Shown: positions 44,599 to 56,741 of the stretch, in pieces
Position numbering within the stretch: the first letter of the stretch is position 1
How the letters are laid out: every line of letters begins with the position of its first letter
Assembly: GCA_024752435.1 (NCBI GenBank)
Contig: CP103033.1
Span: 992,001-1,056,000 of the forward strand
From: Allantophomopsis cytisporea
Lineage: Eukaryota > Ascomycota > Leotiomycetes > Phacidiales > Phacidiaceae
Direction of reading: 5' to 3'
Length of the DNA stretch: 64,000 nucleotides
Made by a program: the position numbers and the translations under genes
The notes under the pieces: model-generated
Databases searched by the model: none
What the model saw: only the letters and a program-made list of their open reading frames with translations
Told to the model about the DNA's origin: nothing

Positions 44599-46675
44599 AT
44601 GGCACAACCATCCGAATTACCAAATGGCGCGTCAGAGACCGAGGCAATAGATTTCGCTGTTGAACCAGCAAATCCCTCATCGCCGACGGATACACAAGCT
44701 CCGGAAACTGTCGTGACTCCCGACTCTTCCGCACTCGAATCGCCCAGGAGCCCGACTGGTGAAGGTCATTCCAGTCGAATGCCACCCTCTGCCCGCTCCA
44801 TCTCCGAACAACCTTCCATGTCCCGAATGACAAGCTCCTCGACGCCTCTAGGGTCGTTAAATAATGCCAGACGTCCAAATGCCATCAACACTGTCGGTGG
44901 TAACTCTGCACAAGATATCCAGGCCAAGATGCGGGCTTTCCACCTGTCGAGACAGGGCCCTGCGCCTACGGGTCGCCCATCCATGACATCTCACTTGTCG
45001 ACAGGCTCAGCGCCGCAAGCGCCTGGTGGTTTTGGTGGGTTACCCGGCGGAGTACCTGGTTTTTCTGGGGGCTTACAACCACCACCGAGACCAATGGCTC
45101 AAAATATCAGCTCAGCACCGGCTGTCAGTCAAATGTCTCCTATGGGAGGAATGAAGAGAGCCAATCGACCGGGTGGTCTACCGGGCGGTTTGCCAGGCTC
45201 CGGTCGACCGAAACCGAAAATGACGCTCTCGGATATGAATGGTCCACCAGCAGCTGGAGAGGAGAAGAGGGAAGAAAGTAAACCAGAAAACATGTTCAGC
45301 AAATTCTCACAGTTTGTCGATACAAAGGCAGGCACGTTGAAATTTGATGGAAAGGCAGTGATCCACGGAGGCGGTATTGATTTCTCCAGCGGTAGCAGTT
45401 TCAACATTTCTTTAGATGAAGTCGACACATTGGAGGAACTTGGAAAGGGTAATTACGGAACGGTATACAAGGTACGGCATGCTCGGCCACGGATGCGCAG
45501 ACCGGGTCTCGGATTATCGGGAATCAAAGCCACTTCTATTTCATTACCACAAACACCAGCGACAGAGAGTGAAGAATCCTCGCCGACCTCTTTGAAGGGC
45601 AGCACTACAGGCATTGTTATGGCCATGAAAGAAATCCGCCTGGAACTCGACGAGGCAAAATTCGCAGCCATCATCATGGAGCTCGATATCCTCCACCGTT
45701 GCATTTCGCCTTACATTATTGATTTCTATGGCGCGTTTTTCCAGGAAGGTGCAGTGTACATTTGCATGGAGTTTATGGACGGTGGCTCGATCGACAAGTT
45801 ATACGGTGACGGCATGCCGGAAAATGTGCTGAGAAAGGTCACCTACGCCACGACCCAAGGTCTCAAGGTGCTGAAGGACAGCCACAACATCATCCATCGC
45901 GACGTTAAGCCTACCAACATCCTTGTCAACACGCGAGGCCAGGTAAAGATCTGTGACTTCGGAGTCAGCGGAAACCTCGTTGCCAGTATTGCGAAGACGA
46001 ATATCGGTTGTCAATCGTACATGGCGCCCGAACGAATCGCTGGTGGTGGTGTTGCGCAAGCGGGTGCTAACCCTGGTGGTGGAACATACTCTGTGCAGAG
46101 CGATATTTGGAGTTTGGGTCTTAGTATCATTGAGTGCGCTATGGGAAGATATCCATACCCACCAGAAACCTATAACAACATCTTCTCCCAACTCTCTGTA
46201 AGTAGCCCCCTCTCCCTCCCTCCTCTAATCTCTATCCTACCCCTCGAATCAATAAACTGATATCACCTCACAGGCCATCGTCGACGGCGAACCCCCAGAC
46301 CTCCCAGAAGACGGCTACTCACCACTAGCACGCGACTTCGTCCGCGGTTGCCTCAACAAGATCCCAAAGCTGCGCCCAACATACTCCATGCTCCTGAACC
46401 ACGGCTGGTTAGCGCCGCTCTCCAAGCCCGAGACCATCTCCGAAGAGGACGAGGACGCTGCCGAGGCCGGTACGCTCGACCTCTCCACCTCCGACTCCAC
46501 GTCCACCGAGGACAGCGAGGTCGCTGAGTGGGTACTCGCCGCCATCGAGAAGAAACGTGCCGGCAAGCTTGGCATCAGTGTTAAGCCTGCGCTGCATGCT
46601 GCGCCGCTGGATAGTGTTAGTCCTGCGGCTAGTCCCGCTGTTAAACCCGAGGGCTTTGGGGAGATTAGTGCTTAG
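44599..46675 (+). CDS. PBS2: HOG-pathway MAP kinase kinase Pbs2
   Basis: This is the MAPKK that phosphorylates the Hog1 kinase in osmotic, oxidative and fungicide stress signalling (Os-5 in Neurospora). Two exons, 44599-46197 and 46274-46675, with a 76-base intron, give 666 residues. The first 265 residues are Ser/Pro/Gly-rich, with Gly-Pro repeats and a basic KPKMTLSDMNG segment fitting a MAPK docking site. The kinase domain starts at GKGNYG (283-287). A 45-residue insert separates it from the catalytic Lys in VMAMKEIRLELDE. HRDVKPTNI begins at 433 and DFG at 453. The activation-loop Ser463 and Thr467 sit in the Pbs2-type ASIAKTNIGCQSYMAPERI. The C-terminus is acidic and ends with DSEVAEWVLAAIEKK. 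Confidence 0.95.
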
Positions 46676-48295
46676 GCAGGGAAGGAATGCATTGATGGAC
46701 GGACGGATTTGGGAATTTGGGGGGGCTGTGGGTGGCTTGTTCTTGATTTTGTTTGTTACGCTTTTTGTGTTTTGTGGTTGGTGGTGGTATGGGAAAGGGG
46801 GGATTCTTTCTTGGGAGGAGTGGAATCGGGATGTGGGAATGTGGGGTTGTGAAATGGAGACTAGGGGAATGGGAATTTGGTGATTAGGGATTAGTGATTG
46901 ATGATTGGTGAGGGGATCATTATGTGTTGGGTGGAAGGGCGATGAATTAAGGCGGGGAGGGGGTTTTTTAAAGGAATTGGAACTGTATGAAGGATTGATT
47001 GATTCTATGCTTTTTTCTTTTGTTCTCTGTGTTTTGGAAGTGTGTTTTTGCATCGCTGGGATGGGGGGATGTTTTAGAGATATTATGATAGGAATACGAG
47101 AATGCGTTTTTCTCTTGCTGGGGAGTATTTGTATGGTTTTGGCGAGGGGGCTTTGAACGTCGATGGAGTGAAGACGTGCTCATTGAAGAGGACTATGCGT
47201 TGTCCGAAAGAGATGATTTGCAGATCCGATGATCTTGCTCAGGTTGGATTGCAAACTGGAGACGACCTGCTTTTCAACGTACTTGGTATCTATCTTCTTA
47301 GTATCTTGAAACTGTAGGACATTGTGTATGAGATACATCTTACTCGGAGATAAGATGATATGTCATGAGCAAACCGATCCTACGTCATTTCCATTCACAA
47401 TCATCTCGATAGCACTACGTCATTGTAATCATTCAAAAGACTGATAAGTATGAATGACCGATTCAAAACAGGACGGATTGTTCCCGAACCCGCACAACGA
47501 CATACCTTGCAACGCTTAAGCTCAAGCACGGTCTATTTGACGGATGATCAGTACGCTGATCAATCACTCTTCCCCGCCATTGCGGTACCGACGCAGACAA
47601 GCTCTCTCAGCCCAGTGGAGCATATCTAGCTGTGTATGGAGTGGCCAGATTCCACCCCGTGCGCGAGAGTTGACAAGCACACAATCTTAGATGGTGCCTT
47701 CAGAGACTCAGGTATATCAAGTATTCGAGCATTTAAGCTACGCTGCAGAGTGAGTATGTTGCAGAGCGCAAGTGGTGATATGTGCCGGGGTTAACGCTTA
47801 ACACCGGCTGTAGGATTATGCACAACCGCCTGATTAGATGGCAATGCTGGAAACATGCAACTCATTGCATCTTGTGGTTTACGTGAGATACGCCAATAGT
47901 ACATGGAGCAGTGAGTCTACCAATCAACGCTGAATGTTCCATTATTATTATAAATTGAGAATACTGATGCCATTGGGGGTGTCTTCATGTTGTCAACCTT
48001 GTGGGTGAGTCTAACATCTTTCTTACGAATATCATAAGTGTATGATTCGGAATCAACTTTTAAGTCCATACTTGCGATTCTTTTCCCAAACGGCGTATCA
48101 ATAAGCCAACGGAGGTAGCTTTACTCCGCATCTTATTGCACTGTATCTTGTGATACTCTGCAATGGTATGCATACAGCACTCGAACAATGTAAGTTTTTC
48201 TATAAATCAGCAGACTCCAGCTCTCAGGCTCTTCATTTTCAAAATTAACCCACCATCAAACGACCTTCAAGTGTCCACATCAAGAAGCCAACAAA
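46676..48295. other. Intergenic, no gene seen
   Basis: Starts with the 3' flank of PBS2, where the plus strand is G- and T-rich for about 300 bases (to about 47000). The rest is AT-rich and contains no supported gene or RNA. Confidence 0.55.
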
Positions 48296-49273
48296 ATGTC
48301 CACCGACTCCCAAACCACCAACTCCCTCCGCCTCTTCATCACCGGCGCAACAGGCTACGTCGGCTCTGTCGTAACAGAACTCGCCCAAGCCCAAGGCCAC
48401 CAAGTCCGCGGTCTCTCGCGCACACCAGAAGGTGATGCCATCTTGACTGCTCTGGGAGCCACACCAGTCCGCGGCGACCTGACGACCCTCGATGTCCTGG
48501 CGCGCGAGTCCGCAGCCGCCGACGCCGTGCTCCACCTCGCCTTCATCCACGACTGGGCGCGCAACTACAAGGAGATCGTAGCCATTGAGATAGCGGCCGT
48601 GGAGGCTCTGGCCGGCCCGCTCAAAGGCACTGGCAAGGCGTTAATTACAACTTGTGGCACCGGGGGTGCTAAGGCTGGGGCTGTGGGCAAGGAGACTGAT
48701 GAGGAGTCGCCTATCAATAAGGACTTCGCGCTGGCGATGAGATATGATGCGGAAGCAAAGACTTTGGCGTTGAATAAGGAGGGTATCAGGGTTAGTAGTG
48801 TGAGGTTGGCGCCGTTTGTCTATGGTAGAGGCGGTAGTGGCTTTATTCCGTGGTTGATGCAGAAAGCTAGTGAGGCGAAGGAGTCGGTCTATGTAGACGA
48901 GGGGAGTACGCATACATCTGGTGTGTATGTTGACGATGGGGCGGCTCTGTATCTGCTTCTTTTAACGCATCCTGAGGGCGGAATATGGAATGCCGTTAAT
49001 AAGGAGTCGATTCCGTTCAAGAGCATTGCGGAGGCTATCGGTACAGCTTTCGGATATCCTACTCGCTCGATCAACAGGGAGGAGGGCGGGAAGATCTTGG
49101 GCCCATTATTGTTGGCTGTTACTACGCATGATAACAGGCCTAGTAATAAGAAGGCGGTCGAGAAGCTGGGCTGGAAGACTAAGGGGCCAGGATTGTTGGA
49201 GGATGTCTCTACAGGGTCTTATGTCAAGTTGGCGGAGGAGTTGAAGAATGGTGGGAAGACGAGGTATGCTTGA
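48296..49273 (+). CDS. NAD(P)-dependent epimerase/dehydratase-like SDR
   Basis: This is a single exon of 325 residues and an extended/atypical SDR with an N-terminal Rossmann domain. GATGYVG lies at residues 17-23, and an Arg after the second strand (GLSRTPEGD) suggests NADP binding. VRLAPFVYGRGGSGFIPWL and THTSGVYVDDGA are typical of the WcaG-like SDR_a5/a48 oxidoreductases. The usual YxxxK is replaced by MRYDAEAKTLAL, which keeps Tyr and a Lys but with altered spacing (Y-x4-K). The substrate is unknown. It is convergent with an M24 peptidase gene. Confidence 0.85.
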   Translation: MSTDSQTTNSLRLFITGATGYVGSVVTELAQAQGHQVRGLSRTPEGDAILTALGATPVRGDLTTLDVLARESAAADAVLHLAFIHDWARNYKEIVAIEIAAVEALAGPLKGTGKALITTCGTGGAKAGAVGKETDEESPINKDFALAMRYDAEAKTLALNKEGIRVSSVRLAPFVYGRGGSGFIPWLMQKASEAKESVYVDEGSTHTSGVYVDDGAALYLLLLTHPEGGIWNAVNKESIPFKSIAEAIGTAFGYPTRSINREEGGKILGPLLLAVTTHDNRPSNKKAVEKLGWKTKGPGLLEDVSTGSYVKLAEELKNGGKTRYA

Positions 49274-49711
49274 TTGAGTAGTAGTCAGAAGGTGACTGGG
49301 AAGAATGAAGTTAATGGGTTATGCACATTCATTCTGTACTTTGCTTTACCTAACCAGTTTCTATTAGAAACGCAATCCTTGTTTATTTTTGTGATGAAAT
49401 ACAAATAAAGCGTTTGACTTTAGAGGGCTATACAATACTGAGCAATTATACGGCTCGGAATGGTCGTACAGCACTGAATAATTACATGACCCTGATTATC
49501 ATACAGCTTTCAGAAATGTACATCTCTCGATAAACACATGGTTTTTGAGACAGTACAGATCTTGATAGCTGCTATCAAATGCCAGTGTTATCAAATTTTG
49601 GAAGATCTGAGCAGGTATACCTATTCACATCCGGAATTTCAGGTGTTTAATTTTCTATCATAACCCATGCATGAATTCAACAGCAACCTTCATAACAGCC
49701 ATGAAATCATC
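49274..49711. other. Intergenic between convergent genes, nothing seen
   Basis: Shared 3' flank of the SDR and M24 genes; AT-rich. No RNA or repeat is recognised. Confidence 0.6.
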
Positions 49712-51166
49712 TCAACCGGAGAATTGCACCCGCAAACCTCCATCACTCTTGGTTTTGATAAGATGATAACGCTCCTGTCTACCGTAAACCCAGTCCCATC
49801 CCGTCTCCTCATCCACGTAGTAAACATCCTCCTCCTGAAAGAACTTCATAGTCCCATTCCTCTCGGGCACAAAATGCTCTGCATATAATTCCACACTATA
49901 ATACGTACTATTCAAAAGCGGCAAATCACCCAGAACTGGTACTCCATCCTGAAGATTTGTCATCCCAATCAACGTCCCTGCCGAATGTCCCCAATCCCCA
50001 ATAGGATGTGAATAAACACTTCCCTCAAATCCTTCTCTTTCCATCTGCTCCAGAGAAGCTTTCAGAATTTCATTCCCTGACGCCCCAATATCCATGGAGC
50101 TTCTCACAATGTCTTGCAGCCGATTGGCTTTCTTCAAACCGTCGAGTAAACCCTGTGGAATATCGGCCTCGGTCTCTCCTGGATACAAGACATAGGCAAG
50201 GTGCTGCGTATCAGTATTCAGTCCCAGTGCAGTGACGCCAAAATCAACATGCAAGACGTCGCCATATCGAATAAGACCCGGAATCCCACCCTCGTTTGCA
50301 TGCCTCTCTCCATCTGGAGAGTCCACCTCAACAATGTCAACATCCGGCATAAACCACGTGCCATGATGCCACTCCTGTATCTTCTCTCTCAGCCACCACT
50401 CGACGTCCTCGGTCGTCGTCTGCCCCGGCACAATCACCAATTCACTGAACGCCTCTCCAATAACGGCCCAACTCGTCTCCATCAATTTTCGGTACCATTC
50501 CACCTGCCCGCGTACTTTCCCCGCTATAAATTCAACGGCGACCATTGGCTCCGTGACGAATCGCTTACTCCAGTCTCCCAGCTCCGCTACGAGCGTTGCG
50601 TACTCGCCTGCGTGCAGACCTCCTGCAAAGGCTATGTCACTGTGCACATTTACGACTATAGAGTGCGGGGTCTGGCTTTCTAGAACGCTCAAAAGAGAAG
50701 CGAAGAGATTAGGCGTGTTGTCGATCCAGGTGTAGGATGGGGGAGTGCCTGTGGTGGCGTTGGCAAGGAAAAGAGTGGTTGTGCGGCGGCGGGCGGAGAA
50801 TTGGGCAAAGGATTTGAGGGACCAGAAGGCTGTATCTTCAGCGTACTCGCGTTGGGAGATCTGGGGGTATTAGATGGGATTTGGGATGAGTGTGGGAAGA
50901 GGGATGGGATAATGAGGTATGGAAGACTGGGTACAAACAAGCCAGGCGTCTACGCCATATTTTTGGAGGAGACTGGGAATTTGCGAAGTCCGCTCTGCAG
51001 TCCAAGCATCTTGGATTTTGGCTTGCTCTCGGAGGGGAGGAAGTATATTATACTTGGGCTTCTGGTATTCTGAAGTAGTAGGAGCTTTGTCATGATTGAT
51101 AGCACTGACGCCGCTGGAGAGTAAGGATTGTAAGCAAAGGATGCTCAGCCAAATTGATTGGAGCAT
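49712..51166 (-). CDS. Secreted M24 metallopeptidase (Xaa-Pro aminopeptidase-like)
   Basis: Two exons, 50939-51166 and 49712-50860, give 458 residues. The first 22 residues form a signal peptide (SIWLSILCLQSLLSSGVSA). The intron is 78 bases with an unusual GTTTGT donor. The C-terminal half is the pita-bread fold. The metal ligands fit Asp282 (HVDFG), Asp293 (NTDTQH), a His in SHPIGDWGHSAG, and Glu residues in YSVELYAE and QEEDVYYV. The N-terminal half is a creatinase-like domain (REYAEDTAFWSL). The enzyme would cleave N-terminal residues before proline or related bonds, outside the cell. The fungal group with PIGDWGHSAG is less studied than Icp55/APP1, so the substrate is an inference. Confidence 0.85.
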
Positions 51167-51817
51167 TTCTAATTGTTGATCGATCCTTGATCACAGAGAT
51201 CGAAGCAAAGTTATAGGACGTAAATACTAGGCTGATAAATTGAGATATACCTGGGGTATGTATTGATTCTTATCTTAGGAGTGGGAGATACACAGCACGT
51301 GGTCAGAGCGCAATATCGCGAGTTCTGTTGGTCCCGGCAACTCTTCCACTGGAAATTTCGATGTCCTGTACAAATCGAGATAGACGTTAGATGATAAAAT
51401 TAGCTTTGATGCTTAGCTCAATATACGCACATTTTCCCAAGAACAAAACCCCTTCACGTTATACTATGTATACTTCAAATCAAAAACAATCTCATTGTCG
51501 ACTTTTCAGAAGTTCATAATTGGTAATCATATGCTGATTCAAGTCCATATATGATACCCCGCGCCATGTACAGGGATTTGTTATGATGCCACAACCTTCA
51601 CGTACATAGTTATCTATTGTAACTTTAATTGGTTTGAGTCAGCAACAGTAAGAAACAAAGCACCGTGCTGATTAGAAAGCATTTACTTGAGCAGGATCTA
51701 CAAAAGGGCAAGATCCAAATTGACCCACCGATAGAGGCTCATAAATTTTCTGTCGAATCATATTTACAACATCAACTCCAGTTCAGAAACCCAGAACCAT
51801 TGGTATCCTTCCTAGCC
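51167..51817. other. Divergent promoter region, no gene seen
   Basis: Between the minus-strand M24 gene and the plus-strand NmrA-like gene, which diverge here. The DNA is AT-rich with no clear element. Confidence 0.6.
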
Positions 51818-52980
51818 ATGGTGAAAGTGGTTCTCGCCGCCGGCGCAGGCAGTCAGTCTTGAATCCCCCGACCCTGTATCATTGTTGACAAACATAGATG
51901 TGGGACGCACGGTCCTTGATGCACTAGTAGCTAAAGGGTATCACGAAGTGATTGTATTCTCACGAAAGGTTTGATCTTCTCAGTTACAAACCAATAGGGT
52001 TCACTAACAGTTCAAGGATGTGCCCGAGCTCACATCGCAGGGCATCAAGGTCGTGAAGGTTGAGTATACAAATAAGGCACATCTGGTTCAGGAACTTGCG
52101 GGTGTTGATACCGTACTTTCATTTTTGGCAAACCATCATAACTCGGGCAATATCGCTCAGCGGACGCTGATTGATGCAAGTATTGAGGCTGGAGTGCGGA
52201 GATTCGCACCGAGTGAATGGGCAACTAGAAGTCATTCTGGGATTGCAGAATATGCGCTCAAGGATCAGGCACATGAGTATTTAAAGCTTGTTAATAAGGA
52301 GAAACAAGTGAGTTATATTATCCTTGCTTTTCATAATCTGCTGTCGAGGTTGCTCACTGAAATCTAGGTTCTAGAATATACTCTTTTCCAACCGGGTCTT
52401 TTCTTGAACTATTTCAGCTACCCATATCCATCCACAAAGCACTTGACACTCTTCCCTATGCCGATTGATGTAGCTGGATGTCGAGCGATCCTAGTTAGGG
52501 ATACACAGGCTCAAATCACCCTAACTACTATCGATGATGTAGCTGAGGTTGTGGCGGAAGCTATTGACCATGAGGGACGATGGCCAGAAGTCAGTGGTAT
52601 TCGTGGTAACCAAATCCTTGTGACGGATTTCATCAAGATGTGCGAGAAGATCAGAGGTGAGTTGCGGACCACAAGGCACATATACTCCCATGTCGTATAA
52701 ACTAACGCGGTGACTAGGTCGACCGTTCTCGATTGAGGAAGCTGAGAGAAAAGACCTTGAGGAGGGGAAAATCATAGCCACGTGGTTCCCGAAGTTAATT
52801 CACCCTGCAATTCCAGAAGATATTCGAGATGCGTCCTCGCAGAAATACTTTTCTGGGTTTCTCCTTGCTCTCGAAAATGGTTCCTGGAATGTTTCAGGCG
52901 AGTGGAACGAGAGGTTGCCTGATTACCAGTTCACAAAGTGTGAGGAGTTCTTAAGAGGTGTTTGGGAAGGGGTGCCTTGA
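51818..52980 (+). CDS. NmrA-like / isoflavone reductase-like NADPH oxidoreductase
   Basis: Five exons join in phase: 51818-51851, 51898-51968, 52011-52307, 52368-52656 and 52718-52980. They give 317 residues. The 34-base first exon supplies the start of the NADPH-binding loop; the splice makes GAGNVGRT. Introns are short (42-61 bases). Further features are RRFAPSEWATRS, typical of the PCBER/NmrA-like atypical SDRs, and LEYTLFQPGLFLNYF. These cytosolic enzymes reduce phenylpropanoid or similar compounds, or act as redox sensors like NmrA. Which applies here is not known. It is convergent with the zinc-cluster regulator, 200 bases away. The 42-base intron is at the low end for fungi, but the frame requires it. 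Confidence 0.85.
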
Positions 52981-53177
52981 GAGTTTCCACTAGAAATCAG
53001 TCAGCTACATGGGCAATTAACAGGGTTTATCAGATAATAATTCAACCTTTCATCCTTGTAATATGTCGGCTTGGAGTCTTCCTCAGAAATTCTCTGTGCA
53101 TCTGAGGACAACGCCTGATGAATGTGATCAACTCGCGATAACATAAAGCCATACAACGAATAAGCGTAAACTTCTTT

Positions 53178-54694
53178 TCAGCTAATATGGTGGCGGTTAT
53201 TAAACTCGCACAACACAAGGTCTTGCAAAGGCCAACTTATCCAAGGCTCCCATTTCTTCCCAAGAGTCTGGACAATAGTTTGCAGCAAATGTCTGCTCAT
53301 GCCATTGATCCACCAGAATGTGTCCAACTTTGTGAGTAACAAGCAATAATGGGCAAGTACAACGAGGGCCTGGGGAACCCGTCTATGAATCATGGTGATG
53401 TAGTGCTCCGGTACTATCACTGGCCAGGAAAAGCAAACTGATGTCATACAAACCCTGGGATCGTCTGAATACATCATGTTATATGAGTGTTCCAAAGCAT
53501 CCAATGCCATTTTAAGTTTCTCTGCCGATTCGACATCGAGTTCTGGTCTATCCTCCGAAGGTTCGCATATCTTCTTTAATCCTTCCCACTTGGTACGAAC
53601 ATCAGGCTCCATAACTGATGAAGGCTCTTTCTCAAGTTGCTCCCACGATGGCTGTGGCTGTCCGTCGTACAAGGAAAGGAGCGGTTCTAATGGACCTTGT
53701 AGTAGATCATCTTGGGCAGCCTCAAGAAGACTACGTGCACCTCGAACGAGATGAACCCATTCAATAGTCATGATCCCCAGAGGACTTTCTGTAGATGAAG
53801 TGTCTGCAAAAAACAGGTTACCACGATCAGGAGACGCCCAAGCGTACATCACGAGAATTGATGAGAATGCAAAGCATGCATTACAGTTCTCTCCATTGAT
53901 GTTTGTCATGACTGTACGAAATGTTGCCAGTGCTGTATTGTGATGCATGGATGCTTCAGTATTTAACATCTCTCTTCGAGTAGGATCCAAACGCGCCAAG
54001 TGTAGTGCGGCAAACGCGAGTATGCCGTGCAACAGAAACGGATTCTTGAATGCAATCTTGGGCGCTACGTGTTGCCAGACATGTTGGCGTCGAGGCAAGG
54101 TGCACATTGTTAAGGATGTCGTTGAGGTATAGAAATGAAGTAGTTCAAAATCCAGCATCTTGAATTCCCAACCTGCGGTCTCTGACGAGGAGTTCAACAC
54201 TAACGGCGATGATACCGACGGACTGGGTGTATTTGTTTGAGTAACAGCTTGAGGCTCTCCTGAGCCGATTCCAGGGCCTACAGGCCTCGACTGGAGGTAC
54301 GAGCATGTTGAATTGAATCTGTTACAATTCCGACAGGATGGCTTGCATTCATCACACTAAACTCAGGCAGTCCATTAGTGATCTTGGAGGGAAATTGTGA
54401 AGGCGAGTGGATTGAAGCTTTAAAGGAGGCATCACAATTCCGATGAGACAGCACAGCAGTCAAGATATATGATCTTGATGCAGTATATTGCTACCATGGA
54501 TGGAAGATGATAATACCTATACGAATGCGAATGCGAGAGCCTAATACGAGATGATGTGCGCCAGATTTTCCTTGATTCACACCATCTATGTATGCTTGAT
54601 TTGACCGACGAGACCGACGCACCTTGATTCTCCTTGCTTTGCACTGGGCACAGCCATTCCTTGTTTTCCGATGAGACTTCCGTTGGCCAGGCAT
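53178..54694 (-). CDS. Zn2Cys6 transcription factor
   Basis: Two exons, 54623-54694 and 53178-54356, give 416 residues. The zinc cluster is complete: C15, C18, C25, C32, C35, C42, with an extra Cys at 28, and is split by an intron right before C25. A 266-base intron is long for this fungus. The rest fits the short Upc2/sterol-uptake-control type of fungal regulator, with LDFELLHFYTSTTSLTM, NPFLLHGILAFAALHLARLD and a C-terminal helical region, without the long fungal-trans domain. It would bind DNA in the nucleus. Targets are unknown; the NmrA-like gene and the RTA1 gene beside it are candidates. Confidence 0.87.
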
Positions 54695-55777
54695 TTTGGC
54701 GATGGTCGTTAAGATGATCTAGTGGTCGATTGTGGATGTGGTATGGTGTATCTTTACCGATATGTGATGTGTAGGCTGGACGCGTGTTTATACGATGTAC
54801 GGTCGTAACGACGGAATATTACCATTTACGACATGCGCTAGGGTTGTGCCTGATTTTGCATCCTAGCCCGACACCCTGTACGCCCATCGGCGATGAAATA
54901 AACATTACCTTAAGCATATCGGAAAGTTATCCACAGAGCTCCCAAGCACCCGGAATAGATCTACGTCCTGTAGGCAGTAACAAAAGTCATCGTCTCCGAG
55001 GTGGAAGCGGCGGATAAACCGGGTATTTGCATCAGAGCAAGTACCAGAAAGAAGATCTAAAATCATGTTTAATAGTTTGGACTATTGCCTAGATTGATTG
55101 CAATTTCTCGTCTCTTCTATTTTCGACTTGACAATACTTTTTCATTCTTTGTAGCCTTATGAGTTTCTTTTTCATGATGATAAAGGGGCTTATCTTGAGT
55201 TACACAGCTAAGTATATTTTGTATTCTAATACGGACCGTCACCAGTGGATAAAGCTTTTTTGTGGTCCATCCCTCAGTCTACGGTATCAACAAAGTTAAC
55301 CACCGAAATTTTGTGCGTTTTGTGCATTTTATAACTTGTTTGCTGCTTTTTTTTACTACGGAGCAATATCATCTCCGAGTGCGTATTCAAATTCACCGGC
55401 TTCGCACTATCATAGCCTTCATGGTAGACGAGTACGCCGAATACGCTGAACACGCTTCAAGATTGCCGGCTCGGAATACCTAATTGTGTGAACTTCACAT
55501 TTCAAGAAATGTTCCCCATCTTATACATAATAAATTTCCTTTTCATATTCGCTATCATTTCCTTGATTGACCTTGGTTTTTTGTCATATTAGCAGTTCGA
55601 TATCTACTTCACTTTCTTTCGCAGCCACTGTTGTTCTATTGACTCCCGTAAACGCATAGATCATTCTAATAGTTAACTAACAGATCGATCGTCCCACGTT
55701 CTCAAAACGCAACCACAGTTCATTTGCAAACTGCTTTAGTTCTGGTCTATAGCATCTCAGCGGACAGGTCCAAAATC
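54695..55777. other. Divergent promoter region, no gene seen
   Basis: AT-rich DNA between the zinc-cluster gene and the RTA1-like gene. An ACGCGT word occurs at 54779-54784, probably by chance. Confidence 0.55.
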
Positions 55778-56741
55778 ATGTCTTCCTCATATCATCCCTC
55801 ATTCGATGACCCTACCGCATATGTCTACTACCGCTACCACCCTTCTCTTGGTGCAGCAGTCGTCTTCGTTGTCCTGTTCTTAGTCAGCACAGTTCTACAC
55901 GCCTACCAGATGTTCACCAAGAAGTCCTGGTACTTCACTCCTTTTCTCATAGCCGGATGCTGTAAGTCCATCTCCAATTACAAGGCACTCTCCACCTTTG
56001 CAATTCCTCTTCATTTGAGAGCACCTTCCCATGGGTTTCCCCTTTTCAACATAGCTGACTCCTCCAGTTGAATTCATCGGCTACATAGGCCGCATATTAT
56101 CATCCAAAGACCAATGGAGTCTTACCCCATACCTTCTGCAAACCCTCCTCCTCCTCGTGGCTCCAGCCCTCTTCGCAGCTTCAATTTACATGACGCTAGG
56201 TCGGATAATCCAGCTTGTCGATGGCGAACGCAATTCGCTGATCCCCAAGCGCTGGCTCACGAAAGTCTTTGTAGCAGGCGACGTGCTCTCCTTCCTGCTG
56301 CAAGGTGGTGGCGGTGGCTTGATGTCCGCCAGGAACCTCTCGATGCTGCACCTAGGCGAGAAAATCATAGTCGTTGGATTGATTGTACAGATTATTTTCT
56401 TCGGCTTCTTCCTTGTTGTCGCGGTTGTGTTTCATCGAAGGACTGTGGCAAGACCAACGCCGAGCTCCGGGAGTGATTCGAGTACTGGGAGATCCTGGAG
56501 GAAGTATATACGAGCGCTATATGCGGCCTCTGGGTTCATCATGGTGAGATCGGTGTTTCGGGTTGTGGAGTATGTCAGCGGGAATAATGGGTATATTCTG
56601 CATCATGAGGTTTTTATTTATGTGTTCGACGCATGTTTGATCTTCTCTGTTATGGTAGTATTCAATATTACGCACCCAGGAGATCTTACTGGGCTTTCAG
56701 AGAAGGAGTATATGAGGAATCGGGAGTTGTTGGGGGTATGA
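55778..56741 (+). CDS. RTA1-like seven-TM lipid-translocating protein
   Basis: Two exons, 55778-55961 and 56068-56741, give 285 residues. The intron of 106 bases has GTAAGT and CTCCAG. RTA1-family proteins (Rta1, Rsb1, Rtm1) are fungus-specific plasma-membrane proteins that affect resistance to sterol drugs, sphingoid bases or molasses toxins. Family signatures are EFIGYIGRI after helix two, LVAPALFAASIYMTLGRI in helix three, VFVAGDVLSFLLQGGGGGL with the family G-D-x3-L-x-Q-x-x-G pattern, IRALYAASGFIMVRSVFRVVE, and GYILHHEVFIYVFDA. About seven hydrophobic segments are seen. No domain is missing. Confidence 0.9.

Noticed and set aside
46409..47053. 214-codon minus-strand frame at the 3' end of PBS2
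   Set aside because: Half is antisense to the PBS2 C-terminus and half is low-complexity.
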